A stretch of DNA of 64,000 nucleotides. Source: Pempheris klunzingeri (lineage: Eukaryota > Chordata > Actinopteri > Acropomatiformes > Pempheridae). Under the pieces are notes generated by a model. It had not been told where the DNA came from and searched no databases. It worked only from the letters and a program-made list of their open reading frames with translations. The position numbers were made by a program, and so were the translations under genes. Position 1 is the stretch's first letter; every line of letters begins with the position of its first letter. The DNA lies in NCBI RefSeq assembly GCF_042242105.1, contig NC_092014.1, positions 875,145 to 939,144 on the forward strand, read 5' to 3'. Shown here in pieces: positions 12,074 to 22,361 of the stretch.

Positions 12074-12087
12074 CCACCAGGTGGCGC
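12074..12087 (+). promoter_or_regulatory. CTCF-consensus match 3 (CCACCAGGTGGCGC)
   Basis: All 14 positions fit CCASYAGRKGGCRS, in the same orientation as the other two. A weaker related string, TTAGGGGGCGCT, lies near 12531. Confidence 0.4.
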
Positions 12088-12876
12088 TGTGACTGTGAAT
12101 GAATATTGACATGTAGACGTCTTCAGGGCGGGACTCTCATCAGACATGTCAAGTTTGGTGCTGATTGGATCATGTACAGTCAAGTTATTAACAACTTCCT
12201 GTTTGATGGCGAGTCATGGCGAGACACTGACCTTTGACAGCTCGCCACGCCCAAACTGTTCCAAATCTGTAGAGACCTTTAATAACTTTTCATCGTTGAT
12301 GCCTTCTCTACCAGCTGACCAAGTTTGAAGTCGATCGATTGAACCCCCTCGGACTAGTTCGTTCATTTACGTCCACTGTAAATCGCCAAAAATGCGTGAA
12401 AATTCCAATATGGCCGACTTCCTGTTTGGTTGAGGTCATCCCTCCAAGAGACTTTTTTGTACGTCTTGAAGAGATACATGAACCCACCAAATTTCGTACA
12501 CGTACATAAAATGCAGTTCCGGGGCTTGACATTAGGGGGCGCTACAGAGCCATTTTGCCACGCCCATTTACGAAACCTTTAAAATACGTAATTTTTCACC
12601 ACGACTGATGTGTGTGCAAATTTTCGTGAGTTTTCGTGCATGTTCAGGCCCCCAGAAAAACAAGGAAAAGAAGAATAATTCCTTGCATTTCAACTATGTT
12701 TTTGGCCCCCTGGTCGCCTGTTTTTTTCCGTATTTTTTCATCCTCTTCGTGCTCGGGGCCTATGGGGTCCCTACACCTCTTGGTTCTGGGGTACTGGCCC
12801 GTTTCCTCCCTTGCATGTTTTTCCCCCATGCAGTTTCAATAGGGTCCTCGGACCGCTTGGTGCTCGGGCCCTAATA

Positions 12877-13388
12877 AAACCTTCCTGCTTGTCTCTTCAG
12901 TCACTGAGCTTTTGTAAATATCTGATAAATTAGATTGATAATGGATTAAAAAATGATGCTGTTGTTATTGATGTAGTTTCCACACGATGAATCAGCAACA
13001 GAATTGTGTTGTTTTTGTATTTTCTGATGCTGATGTGAAGTTTGAATGGCTGAAGACAACTGCACAGCCTTCAGTTAAGAGAATTAAAGCTGGTGCAAAT
13101 GTGACAGAACTTCAGTTCTTTATTCTTATTATTTATCATTATTTATGACAGTTCATTAACATCCTGCTTTAAAATATGCAGTTTCAGTGGTGCTTTAACT
13201 CAGAGACAAGTTTCTGTACTTGAAAGAAGCTGAAGCAGCGTGCCACTTAAAAATAACATGAAATCCAGTCACTGGAGCACAAACAGGACAGAAATCACAC
13301 AAATCACAATCACAGCTCCTGTTTCTGCTCTGATCCATCAGGTTTCCTGCTGCTTGAAAACACCGTCTGATCTCAGCAGGCAGCCACG
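12877..13388. other. 5' flank of gene B
   Basis: Only the last part (from about 13180, best after 13310) resembles the flank upstream of the PYD exon in genes A, C and D. The long shared upstream block with the TCTA array and minisatellite is absent here, so gene B has a different upstream environment. No other gene is seen. Confidence 0.55.
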
Positions 13389-13662
13389 ATGACTCCAGAG
13401 GACCTGTTGAACACTCTGGACGGTTTAAAAGATCATGAATTTGAGCGCTTCAAATGGTTTCTGCAGCAGCTCGACAGCCTGGAAGGCTGCGGACCCATCA
13501 AAGTGTCCCAGCTGGAGGGGGCAGAGAGGAGGGACACAGTGGATCTGATGGTGAACACCTACAAACCTGATGGAGCTCTGAAGGTGACCAAGAAGGTTTT
13601 AAAGAAGATAAACAGGAACGATCTGGTGCAGAAGCTGTCAGACACCAGATCACCACCACAAG
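13389..13662 (+). CDS. Gene B exon 1: pyrin domain
   Basis: The 274-nt exon starts at ATG 13389 (context GCCACGATGA) and ends phase 1 at donor GTCAGT. It encodes a six-helix death-fold pyrin domain: [13 protein letters not shown], then FKWFLQQL, then DTVDLMV, ending near DLVQKLSD. Compared with genes C and D it has DHEFERF instead of DDEFRSF in helix 2, and KKI where they have EKI near the end. Confidence 0.9.
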
Positions 13663-16600
13663 GTCAGTCACACTTTCTTAGTTTGTTATAAAAGGAGTGG
13701 GATGGCCCACAGTATCTGTAAAGAAAAGAAAATGGAGGTCTGATCTGATCATGAGGAAACATTTAAGCTGTCAATCATTGTTCAGCGGAGACATGACATT
13801 ACTGTTATTTAGTCTTTTATCGACTTCTTGAAAACATGAGATACACAGTACTGTGCAGAAGTCTTTTCCTATTTTCAGTATCATTAACCTCATAGCATAA
13901 TTGCCTATGTTATATTTTAAGGTGGGCAGCATGGTGGTGCTGTTGTTAGCACTGTTGCCTCACAGCAAGAAGGTCCCGGGTCTTTCTGTGTGGAGTTTGC
14001 ATGTTCTCCCCATGCTAGCGTGGGTTCTCTCCGGGTACTCCGGCTTCCTCCCACAATCCAAAGACATGCACATTAGGTTAATTGGTAACTCTAAATTGCC
14101 CGTAGGTGTGAGTGTGAGTGTGAAAGGTTGTCTGTCTCTATATGTGGCCCTGCAATTGGCTGGCGACCAGTCCAGGGTGACCCTGCCTCTCGCCCAATGT
14201 CAGCTGGGATAGGCTCTAACTCCCCTGCGACCCTGACGGATAAGCAGTATAGAAAACGAGATGAGATAAGATATTTTAAGGTTGTAGTGTAATACACACT
14301 GTGTATAATACACACTGTATAATACACACAGTGTAACACACAATAGCTTAAGTGCTGCTGTTTAATATCTTAATATATCAGTGGGAGTTGAAATTAAGTT
14401 ACATACATAATAACTCATGTGAATGATCTAATTTGGTCTCTCTCTGTCTCAGTGGATGTCGGTGATGATGAGGAGCCTCCAGAGAACAGAGAACCGTCCT
14501 CCTCTCAGAGTGAAGTCAAAGCTGCTGCATCCTCTGGTATGTCTGGAAACCCTGAAACATTAAGTGCAGTTTTCAAGTATGAAGGTGAGGAGAAGGATTT
14601 TAAACTCTATTCTAGATTTTACTGGAAGCCAGTGAAGAGAAGCCAGTACAGGAGAAATGTGGTCTCTTCTTTTAGTTCTGGTCAGAACAGGAGCAGCAGC
14701 GTTCTGGACCAGCTGGAGAGTCTTTAACGACGCAGCCTGATAATAATGAGTTACAATAGTCAATGTACTAATTTTTCTGCATCATCAGTGGATATGATGG
14801 ACCTGATTTTAGCAATATTATGTAGATGGAAAAAGGCAGTTCTAGAAATCTGTTTAATGTGGGAGTTAAAGGACAAATCCTGATCAATAAGACTCCCAGA
14901 TTCCTCACAGTGGAGCTGGAGGCCAGAGTGATCCATCCAGAGCAGTTATGGTCGTAGAAAGCTGTCTCTGAAGTGTTTAGAGCAGAATAACTTCAGTTTT
15001 ATCTGAGTTTAGCAGCAGAAAGTTGCTGCTCATCCAGGACTTTATGTCCTTAAGGCAGATTTGAAGTTTAATCAACTGATAGGGTTCATCTGGCTTTATT
15101 GATAAATAGAATTGTGTATCATCTGCATAACAGTGGAAATTAATGGAGTGCTTCCTGATAATATTACCCAGAGGAAGCATATATATGGTAAATAGTAATT
15201 GGTCCAAGCACTGAACCTTGTGGAACTCCATGTCTAACCTTAGTGTGTACAGAGGATTCATTGTTAACGTGAACAAACTGAAATCGATCTGATCAATAGG
15301 ACTTAAACCAGCTTAATGTACTATACTGTACTGTAGATCTGTATTAGGAAGGACAACAAACCAGTTCAATACAACCTTCCTTGTTCTGTAGGTCAAGAAA
15401 AGTCCAGTAAATACTGTCTGCTCAATTTAAATCTGAATGCTCATTACTCCATTGTCTCACATTGATACCAAGCTTTATTTGTTCTTTTGCATAATCGGCT
15501 CTAAAACAGAATCTCTCTCATACACAGTTCAGGTGTTGATGGAAGGAAGGCGAGTTGTGGTTCCTGGTTCCTGATTATTTTGTCTGTTCTCAATTAGCTG
15601 AAACTCAGAGAGCAGCAGGAGGCGCCACAGCCACGGCCCAGTGTGGAAGCGTCGTCAGCGCACCTCAGTTTAGCCATATTCATACTCAAGGGGATGCTCA
15701 TATAAATGTCACCGTCAACAACACGAATGGTAAATGTTTTCAAATGTATACCTTATTATTTGTAGTCATTTATTTGCCTGAAAGGTAAGAACTGAAATGC
15801 CTTTAATGATTCTTCTATGTTGCATGTTTCTGCTTCAGTCCAACCTCCTGCCAGGACAGAAGACACCAACGATGTCTCTCCACAAACTGAAGGTACGGTG
15901 CTGTTTAAAGGAAAATCATTTCACTTTTATATCTCCCATCCTCTTGGGTTCGTTAAAGAATTCTAGTTGCACCGACAGATTTCTGTCTGTAGAAAGTAAA
16001 AGAGAGTTTGATGAATTAAATAATATCAATGAATCAATCTTTATTTATATAGTCTAAATTCAAACAATCAAATCACATGTGAAGGATCAGTGTCTGTGTA
16101 AATAACCACACAGGAGATAGGCTTAAACCAGCTTAATGCAGTTCCTTTTATACCAGTGAACTGTTCCAGTCTCTGTAACAGGATGTGATGGTCAATGGTG
16201 TCGAAAGCAGCACTCAGGTCTAACCAGACCAGGACAGAGAGAAGTCCTCTGTCTGATGCCATAAGGAGGTCTGTAACCTTCACCAGTGTCTCTGTGCTGT
16301 GGTTCGCTCTAAAACCTGACTGAAAATCCTCAAATAGACTATTAGAGTTTAGAAAGTCACACAACTGATTAGCTACGACTTTCTCCAGGATCTTGGAGAG
16401 AAAGAGAAGGTTGGATAAAGGTCTATAGTTGCTAACACACCTGAATCAAGAGTAGGCTTTTTCAGGAGAGGTTTAATTACTGCTACTTTAAAGGACTGCG
16501 GTACATAGCCTGTTAGTAAAGACTGAATTGTCATATCCAGTAAGGACGTGTTAATTAGGGGCAGGACCTCCTTAAGTAGTCCAGTAGGAATGGGGTCTAG

Positions 16601-19600
16601 GAGACATGTTGACAGTCTAGATGAGGAGATTCTTGAGGCCAGTTCAGGAAGATCAATTGGAGAAAAACAGTCCAGATGCACATTAAGTCCAACAGCTGTT
16701 TCCATGGTTCCTGAGTCTGAAGTTGGATCAGAGCCTGTTGAGGGCAGGAGGTGATGAATTTAGTCTCTAATAGTCAGAATTTTATCATTAAAGAAGCTCA
16801 TGAAGTCGTTGCTGCTGAGCTCTAAAGGATCACAAGGATCAGTGGAGTTCAGGCTCTTTGTCAGCCTGGCTAACGTGCTGAACAGAAATCTAGGGCTGTT
16901 TTTATTCTCTTCTATCACTGAGGAGTAGTAGGATGCTCTGGCACCACAGAGGGCCTTTCTAGAGGTTTTCAGACTGTCTTGCCAGATCAAGCGGGAGTTA
17001 TACCAGGGAGCTTGTCTCTTTTCTTTAATTATCTTCTTTTTTAGAGGGGTGATGGAGTCGAGTGTCATTCGCAGGGAGACTGAAGCTCTATCATTATATC
17101 ATCATCATCATCATCGACGTCCACATGAATATTAAAGTCACCTACTAGAATTACTTTGTCTGCACTAAGGACCAAATCTGATAGAAACTCTGAGAACTCA
17201 GTTATGAATTCAGAGTCCGGACCAGCAGGGCAGTACACTGTGACAAAGTGGCCCTGCTGGACTCCAAGACAAAGGTGGAGCAACACAGCTTCCTCCACCT
17301 GTAACTGTGAAATTCTGCTTGACTTGAGTTTAGTTGTTTCTTGTCTCTATTCATGTCCCACAGATCAGATTGTTCCAGTACCAGAGCCTCATCCCATCTC
17401 GTATTACCAACAGAAGCTTCAGTCAAACCTCCAGGATAAGTTTATGTGTGCACAGGAGGGATGGTCACAGAAGAGGGACGAGCAACCTCTGGATGATATC
17501 TACACAGAGCTGTACGTCACAGCTGGGGGTGACGTACACATCAACAAACAGCATGAGGTCAGGCAGATTGAGGCGGTGGTGAAGCCATCAGGAACAGAGA
17601 CATCAATAAAACCCAGTGACATGTTCAAACCCCCCTCTGGAAGATATAAACCCATAAGAACTGTGCTGACCAATGGAATTGCAGGAATTGGCAAAACTTT
17701 TCTTGTACGAAAGTTTGTGCTGGACTGGACTGAAGGAAGAGCCAATCAAGATGTGCATCTGATATTCACCTTCACCTTCCGCCAGCTGAATTTATGGAAG
17801 GGAGAAAAGTTTAGTTTGGCAGAACTAATTCATGAATGTATCACAGAGACCAGAGGCATCAAGAAAGAAGCTCTGAATTACATCTTTACATCTCTGCAGT
17901 CGTCAGGAAACACCAACTATGACAAGAGTGAATTCAAACTCCTGTTTGTTTTGGATGGACTGGACGAGAGCCGCCTTCAGCTGGACTGTTCAACCAATAA
18001 AACTCAGGCATTTAAGTTTGACGTGACAAAGCCGACCTCAGTGGATGAGCTGCTGTCAAACCTCATCAAGAGAAGACTGCTTCCTTCTGCTCGTCTCTGG
18101 ATAACCACACGACCTGCAGCGGCCAGTCAGATCCATTCTGACTTTGTTGACGTGATGACAGAGGTCAGAGGGTTCACGGGCCCTCAGAAGGAGGAGTACT
18201 TCAGGAAGAGATTCACAGATGAGGAGAAAGCCGACAGAATCATCTCCCACATCAAAACATCACGAAGCCTCCACATCATGTGCCACATCCCGGTCTTCTG
18301 CTGGATCACTGCTACGGTTCTGGAGGATTTGTTGAAGACCAGAGAGGGAGGAGAGCTGCCCAAGACCCTGACTGAGATGTACGCAGAATTCCTGGTGTTT
18401 CAGATTGATCAGACAAAAGATAAGTACGGCCCAGAAAAGTGCTTTCAGTACATTAAGTCATTAGCAAAACTGTCTTTCCACCAGCTGGAAAAGGGCAACC
18501 TGATCTTCTATGAGAAAGATCTAAAAGAGAGTGGCATTGATGTCAGTGGAGCCTCAGTGTGCTCAGGAGTCTTCACTGAGATCTTTAAAGAGGAACGTGG
18601 GAGGAAGAAAGATGAAGACAAGATGTTCAGCTTTGTCCATCTGAGTGTTCAGGAGTTTCTGGCGGCTCTCTATGTGGAGATGTCACTGACTAACAGAAAC
18701 AAGAATGTGATGGCTGAACCAGGACAAACCTGTGTGCTAACGCTCTTCAATAAAACATCTGTGACAAAGGTCCACAGGTTTGCTATTGACAAGGCCTTAC
18801 AGAGTCCAAATGGACACCTGGACTTGTTCCTGCGCTTCCTCATGGGTCTTTCTGTGCAGACCAATCAGGATCACCTTCAAGACCTACTGAAAAAGGAAAG
18901 AACCTCAAGAACCAATCAGAAAACTGTCAAATACATCAAGAAGAAGATCAGTGAGGATCTGTCCCCAGAGAGAAGCATCAACCTGCTCCACTGTCTGAAT
19001 GAACTGAATGATTGTTCTCTGATGGAGGAGATCCAACAGCACCTGACATCAGGAAGTCTCTCCACAGATAAACTGTCTCCTGCTCAGTGGTCAGCTCTGG
19101 TCTTCATCTTACTGTCATCAGAAGAAGATCTGGACGAGTTTGACCTGAAGAAATATTCTGCTTCAGAGGAGGCTCTTCTGAGGCTGCTGCCAGTGGTCAG
19201 AGCCTCCAGCAAAGCTCTGTAAGTGCACAGATACTAACTGTATGACATTAGATTAGATTAGATTAGATTAGATTAGATATTACAGAGTACAGGTGGTGAG
19301 ACAACAAAACAACAACAAATATAAATGCAGAATGTACAATGTTGATACATAAATAAATAAGATGTATGCAGATGATGTGTTTGCTTGTTTAGAGTCTGAA
19401 CTAGTTTAAATTGGAGTAAAGTGATAAGATCTAGTTGTTTCAATATCTCCAAACGTGAATGAAGTCATGCAAGATAAAAAAAAAACTGTTCCTTTAGAGA
19501 TAAAATTAACTTCTGTAGATTATTGTAACCTCTATAATAAGATCGAGAGCTGTTTAATTGTTCAGTTTATCACCTCAGTAAAGGCAACCATAGACATGTG

Positions 19601-22323
19601 ATTAAACAGTATCAGTGTCTTCATCACTAACTCCTCTTCAGGCTGAGTGGCTGTAATCTGTCAGAGAGAAGCTGTGCAGCTCTGTCCTCAGCTCTCAGCT
19701 CCAAGTCCTGTAATCTGAAAGAGCTGGACCTGAGTAACAACGACCTGAACAATTCAGGAGTGAAGCTGCTCTCCTCTGGACTGGAGAGTCCACGCTGCAC
19801 ACTGGAGACTCTCAGGTCAGGATTCAGCTTTTGTTCAACAGATAAACATTTAAATATTGCATAACATGCAAGTTGATGATCATAAGTAAGATACCAAGGA
19901 CATATATGATCAAACTATGTTGATTATGATTAAAAACAATAAAGTACCAATTTTCTCTGAACTTCAGCGGCAATGGCTCAAATCAATATCTGTAGTATGA
20001 AAGCTCTTGTTCATAATGACAAACCCACAGACAATTAGTACATGACTTCTTCAGCTCCATGGACTGTTTGTGTCTTCCACTCATTATTATGTTGTTTTAT
20101 GATGGCAAGAGGCAGCTGTTTTATTAAACAGACCCTGATAAACCCACTGTACTCTACCTGTCCAGCAGCAGTCAAGTGGATAAAGAAAATGTGTTGTTTT
20201 TGATTCCATTGAGGACAGCTGTGTGTGTGTGTGTCTCCAGGCTGTCAGGCTGTCTGGTCACTGAGGAAGGCTGTGCTGCTCTGGCCTCAGCCCTGAGCTC
20301 CAACCCCTCCCATCTGAGAGAGCTGGACCTGAGCTACAACCATCCAGGAGCCTCAGGAAAGAGGCTGCTGTCTGCTGGACTGGAGGATCCACGCTGGAGA
20401 CTGGAGACTCTCAGGTAGGACCAGACAACAAGAGCTCACACACACTCTGTTTCTCTGTCACACTGACAAGCTGAGGACTGTTGGCTCTCAGTCTGCAGCA
20501 GCAGCACTGCTGATAACAGTGAGGACAGTAGCTGATGTGCTGAGAGTCCCTGCCCCCCTCAGACTGACCTCTTTCAGTCACACTACAAGATGATCACCAG
20601 CAGTTACCAAGAAATTTTAGATGTTCACATTTCTATTTTCTCTGATAACCTTGACAATGTTTTGTTCATGTTGCTGAAACATTGAGTTTCACAGTTCTTT
20701 CTTGGCAGTAAGTGAAGCAGATACGCTTCCCTTTGGGGGATTAATTAATTGCTCTAGTCTGGATTGGGGAACCGAAATTTTCAAATCAAATTAAACAATA
20801 AACCAATCTAACCAATCTCACAATCAGAAGTAGTAAATTCTCCAGACAGCTGACTTCTCCAACTTAAACTTTACGTTATGTAGATGTAGCAGCCAGTGTC
20901 TCCTTTATATTTTCAGGTTTATTGCAGAAACGCAAGAAAAGCAGAAAAAACAGATGTGGCTAATACATCACTAAACACTTCCTTAATGAAAAAATGGCCA
21001 TATACAGAGACTTACTATTATTATTATTATTACCCCCACCACCACCACCACCATAACCCTCAGTAGCATTTCAGTCCCTGTCAGCACCAGTAACGTTTGC
21101 CTGAGGCAGTCAGAGGTCACTGGAGAAAGATCCGTCTGTCCAGAAGGATCCCTCCTCTGTTTCTTCTCCTGAACCTTTTGACTTTGTTTAAAATGGTATT
21201 TTTGGGGAGAGTTTTTCCTTATCGAGGGCAGAGGGTGTTGTACAGATTGTAAAGCTCCTTGACGTCACGTCACGTATCATCATTTTCTCCTGAGTATTTG
21301 ACGTGGAGTCGGATGGAATCTGTCTGTTGCTTGTTTTATAAAAGCAGCTGTTTTGTCTGGATGGTGGATCTGAGTGAGGAAGCTTCTGAAGGTTCATCCT
21401 GACTCTGTTTCTTCCTGCAGGCTGGACCATGGTGGAGAGCAGAGGCTGAAGCCTGGTCTGAGGAAGTGTGAGTGTGTTCACTTTGATTCATGAAAACAAA
21501 GCAGCAGCTGTTAAAGTCATTCTAAATGTGTCATTTAATAAGTTAGTAATGAGTCATAGACTCTTTGGTCAGGATGCCATAACTCCACCATATCTTTACC
21601 TGATAATACTATTTGTTGTTATATTGATGGTCTTAGTATCACATACAGGACCTTTAAATCAAAGCTTGTGTATCTGCATCCAACTCTCAGTTTGAAAGAA
21701 GTTAATAAAGCAGCAAATAAACCCATCAGGTGATAAACTGCTGCTGTATTCTGTCGTCTTCAGACTCCTGTGAACTCACAGTGGACACAAAGACAGTCAA
21801 CAGATTCCTCAAACTGTCCGACAACAACAGGAAGGTGACACTGGTGACGAAGAAGCAGCAGCCATATCCTGATCATCCAGAGAGGTTTGACTGGTGTCCT
21901 CAGCTGCTGTGTACAGACGGTCTGACTGGTCGCTGCTACTGGGAGGTGGAGTGGGGGGGAGATATTTATATCTCAGTGAGCTACAGAGGAATCAACAGGA
22001 AAGGAGACAGAGCTGACAGCAGGTTTGGAGGAAACAATCAGTCCTGGAGTCTGAAGTGCTCTAATGGTGAAAAGTTTTCAGTCAGTCATGATGATAAAAG
22101 AACAGTCCTCCCCTCCTCCTCCTCCTCCTCCTCCTCCTCCTCCACTAAGAGAGTAGCAGTGTACTTGGACTGGCCTGCCGGCTCTCTGTCCTTCTACAGA
22201 GTCTCTTCTGACTCACTGATCCACCTCCACACCTTCAGGACCACCTTCACTGAGCCTCTGTATCCTGGGTTCTGGTTTGGGTTCTGGTCACATAGTCCCT
22301 GGTTGTCTCTGTGTTCACTGTAG
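13389..22323 (+). CDS. Gene B: PYD-FISNA-NACHT-LRR-B30.2 NLR receptor, intact
   Basis: Proposed exons: 13389-13662, 14453-14536, 15598-15729, 15839-15892, 17364-19218, 19642-19815, 20241-20414, 21421-21467, 21764-22323. They total 3354 nt (1117 residues plus TAG), all with GT-AG borders and matching phases. Layout: PYD 1-91; acidic linker 92-119; Asn-rich exon 120-163; linker 164-181; FISNA then NACHT about 182-799; two LRR units about 800-915; short connector; B30.2 from about 931. Walker A is GIAGIGKT at 286-293 and Walker B is DGLDE at 379-383. The protein would be a cytosolic innate sensor: PYD for homotypic assembly, NACHT for nucleotide-driven oligomerisation, LRR and B30.2 for recognition (family knowledge). 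Introns hold a V-SINE and antisense L2-like fragments. Two LRR units is short for the family. I have no transcript support; an unrecognised 5' non-coding exon is possible. Confidence 0.88.
13918..14275 (+). mobile_element. V-SINE (DANA/mermaid-like) in gene B intron 1
   Basis: It shows the characteristic tRNA-derived head (GTTGCCTCACAGCAAGAAGG), the body TGTGTGGAGTTTGCATGTTC and CCAAAGACATGCACATTAGG, and a tail of GAGATGAGATAAGAT. A second copy lies at 23534-23860. Element ends are approximate. Confidence 0.8.
14453..14536 (+). CDS. Gene B exon 2: acidic linker unique to gene B
   Basis: An 84-nt phase 1-1 exon with a strong polypyrimidine tract and AG acceptor (TCTCTCTGTCTCAG) and a GTATGT donor. 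It encodes 28 residues, [19 protein letters not shown] and following. Genes C and D have no equivalent in the much shorter intron between their PYD and Asn-rich exons, so it was gained by B or lost by C and D. Skipping it keeps the frame. Confidence 0.7.
14577..15310 (-). mobile_element. Antisense L2-like LINE fragment in gene B intron 2
   Basis: Minus-strand frames at 15276-14977 and 14763-14560 carry the polymerase [11 protein letters not shown] motif, the [12 protein letters not shown] stretch and the C-terminal [20 protein letters not shown] stretch common to L2-clade fish LINEs. Part between them is deleted. Genes C and D lack this piece. Confidence 0.8.
15598..15729 (+). CDS. Gene B exon 3: Asn-rich beta-prone segment
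   Basis: A 132-nt phase 1-1 exon, also present at 33207-33338 (gene C) and 54685-54816 (gene D). It encodes 44 residues beginning AETQRAAGG and ending [11 protein letters not shown]. The end alternates hydrophobic with polar or Asn residues, as in a beta-strand or beta-arch. I recognise no catalogued domain. Confidence 0.75.
15839..15892 (+). CDS. Gene B exon 4: 18-residue linker
   Basis: A 54-nt phase 1-1 exon with acceptor TTCTGCTTCAG and donor GTACGG, encoding [18 protein letters not shown]. Identical in sequence at 33448-33501 and 54926-54979. Confidence 0.7.
16033..17300 (-). mobile_element. Antisense L2-like LINE, internally deleted, before the NACHT exon
   Basis: On the minus strand from 17298: endonuclease-like sequence ([13 protein letters not shown]), a connecting region (17068-16760), the start of reverse transcriptase ([20 protein letters not shown]), and the [15 protein letters not shown] motif, ending near an ATCAATCTTTATTTATATAG tail at about 16033-16052. 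It lacks the rest of the polymerase. The 5' end stops about 60 bp before the NACHT acceptor in all three genes, so insertion predates the duplication. Confidence 0.85.
17364..19218 (+). CDS. Gene B exon 5: FISNA-NACHT
   Basis: An 1855-nt exon, phase 1 in and phase 2 out, between acceptor CATGTCCCACAG and donor GTAAGT. FISNA motif region: [11 protein letters not shown] and [18 protein letters not shown]: Walker A GIAGIGKT (17675-17698), sensor and Walker [11 protein letters not shown] (about 17939-17968), then [12 protein letters not shown] and the winged-helix/HD2 region with [19 protein letters not shown]. The frame stays open upstream to 17156, but that part is antisense LINE and should not be used as the start. 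Against genes C and D it lacks nine bases near 18735. Confidence 0.93.
19248..19279. repeat. (ATTAG)n microsatellite after the NACHT exon
   Basis: A short pentanucleotide run in the intron, repeated at about 43684-43717 in gene C and 58337-58373 in gene D with different lengths. Confidence 0.85.
19642..19815 (+). CDS. Gene B exon 6: LRR unit 1
   Basis: A 174-nt phase 2-2 exon encoding 58 residues with [14 protein letters not shown] and [18 protein letters not shown]. This is the ribonuclease-inhibitor-type double repeat seen in fish NLRs. Confidence 0.9.
20241..20414 (+). CDS. Gene B exon 7: LRR unit 2
   Basis: A 174-nt phase 2-2 exon with [18 protein letters not shown] and [18 protein letters not shown]. 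The acceptor is preceded by a (GT)n run whose length differs among the three genes. Confidence 0.9.
20415..21420. other. Gene B intron before the 47-nt exon
   Basis: No extra exon is visible. It contains a (TTA)n plus CCACCACCACC stretch near 21010-21055 shared with genes C and D. In gene D this is the Ty3/Gypsy insertion site. Confidence 0.6.
21764..22323 (+). CDS. Gene B exons 8-9 end: PRY/SPRY (B30.2) domain
   Basis: The preceding 47-nt exon (21421-21467, [11 protein letters not shown]) joins phase 1 to this 560-nt terminal exon, ending TAG at 22321. It has the PRY part ([18 protein letters not shown]), CYWEVEW, and the SPRY core [18 protein letters not shown] with TEPLYPGF. A (TCC)n tract encodes ten serines between the two halves. 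Confidence 0.93.
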
Positions 22324-22361
22324 GAGAGAGAGAAACTCTCACTGCTGACAAACTCCACAAT

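Larger units (their letters stand above)
11330..12876. mobile_element. Repetitive fish element, possibly Helitron-like (~1.55 kb)
   Basis: It begins near AAAGCTGCAAGCAGCG with GGGCCCTCGCACC and ends with TTGGTGCTCGGGCCCTAA. Near the end GGTCCTCGGACC forms a small hairpin, followed about 20 bp later by CTAA, which fits the Helitron 3' signature (hairpin then CTRR). Inside, a module with ACTTCCTG followed by a GGTGGCGCTATGAC-like motif repeats irregularly, at about 11475, 11605, 11745, 12063 and more diverged copies. No transposase or helicase is seen. The Helitron assignment is tentative; the 5' end is approximate. Confidence 0.5.

Noticed and set aside
17156..17363. ATG at 17156 (and 41564, 56243) as the NLR start
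   Set aside because: This part is the reverse complement of LINE endonuclease sequence; a good acceptor and matching phase at 17364 join it to upstream linker exons.
18056..18864. Minus-strand open frames within the NACHT exons
   Set aside because: Shadows of the conserved + strand coding sequence; no recognisable product.
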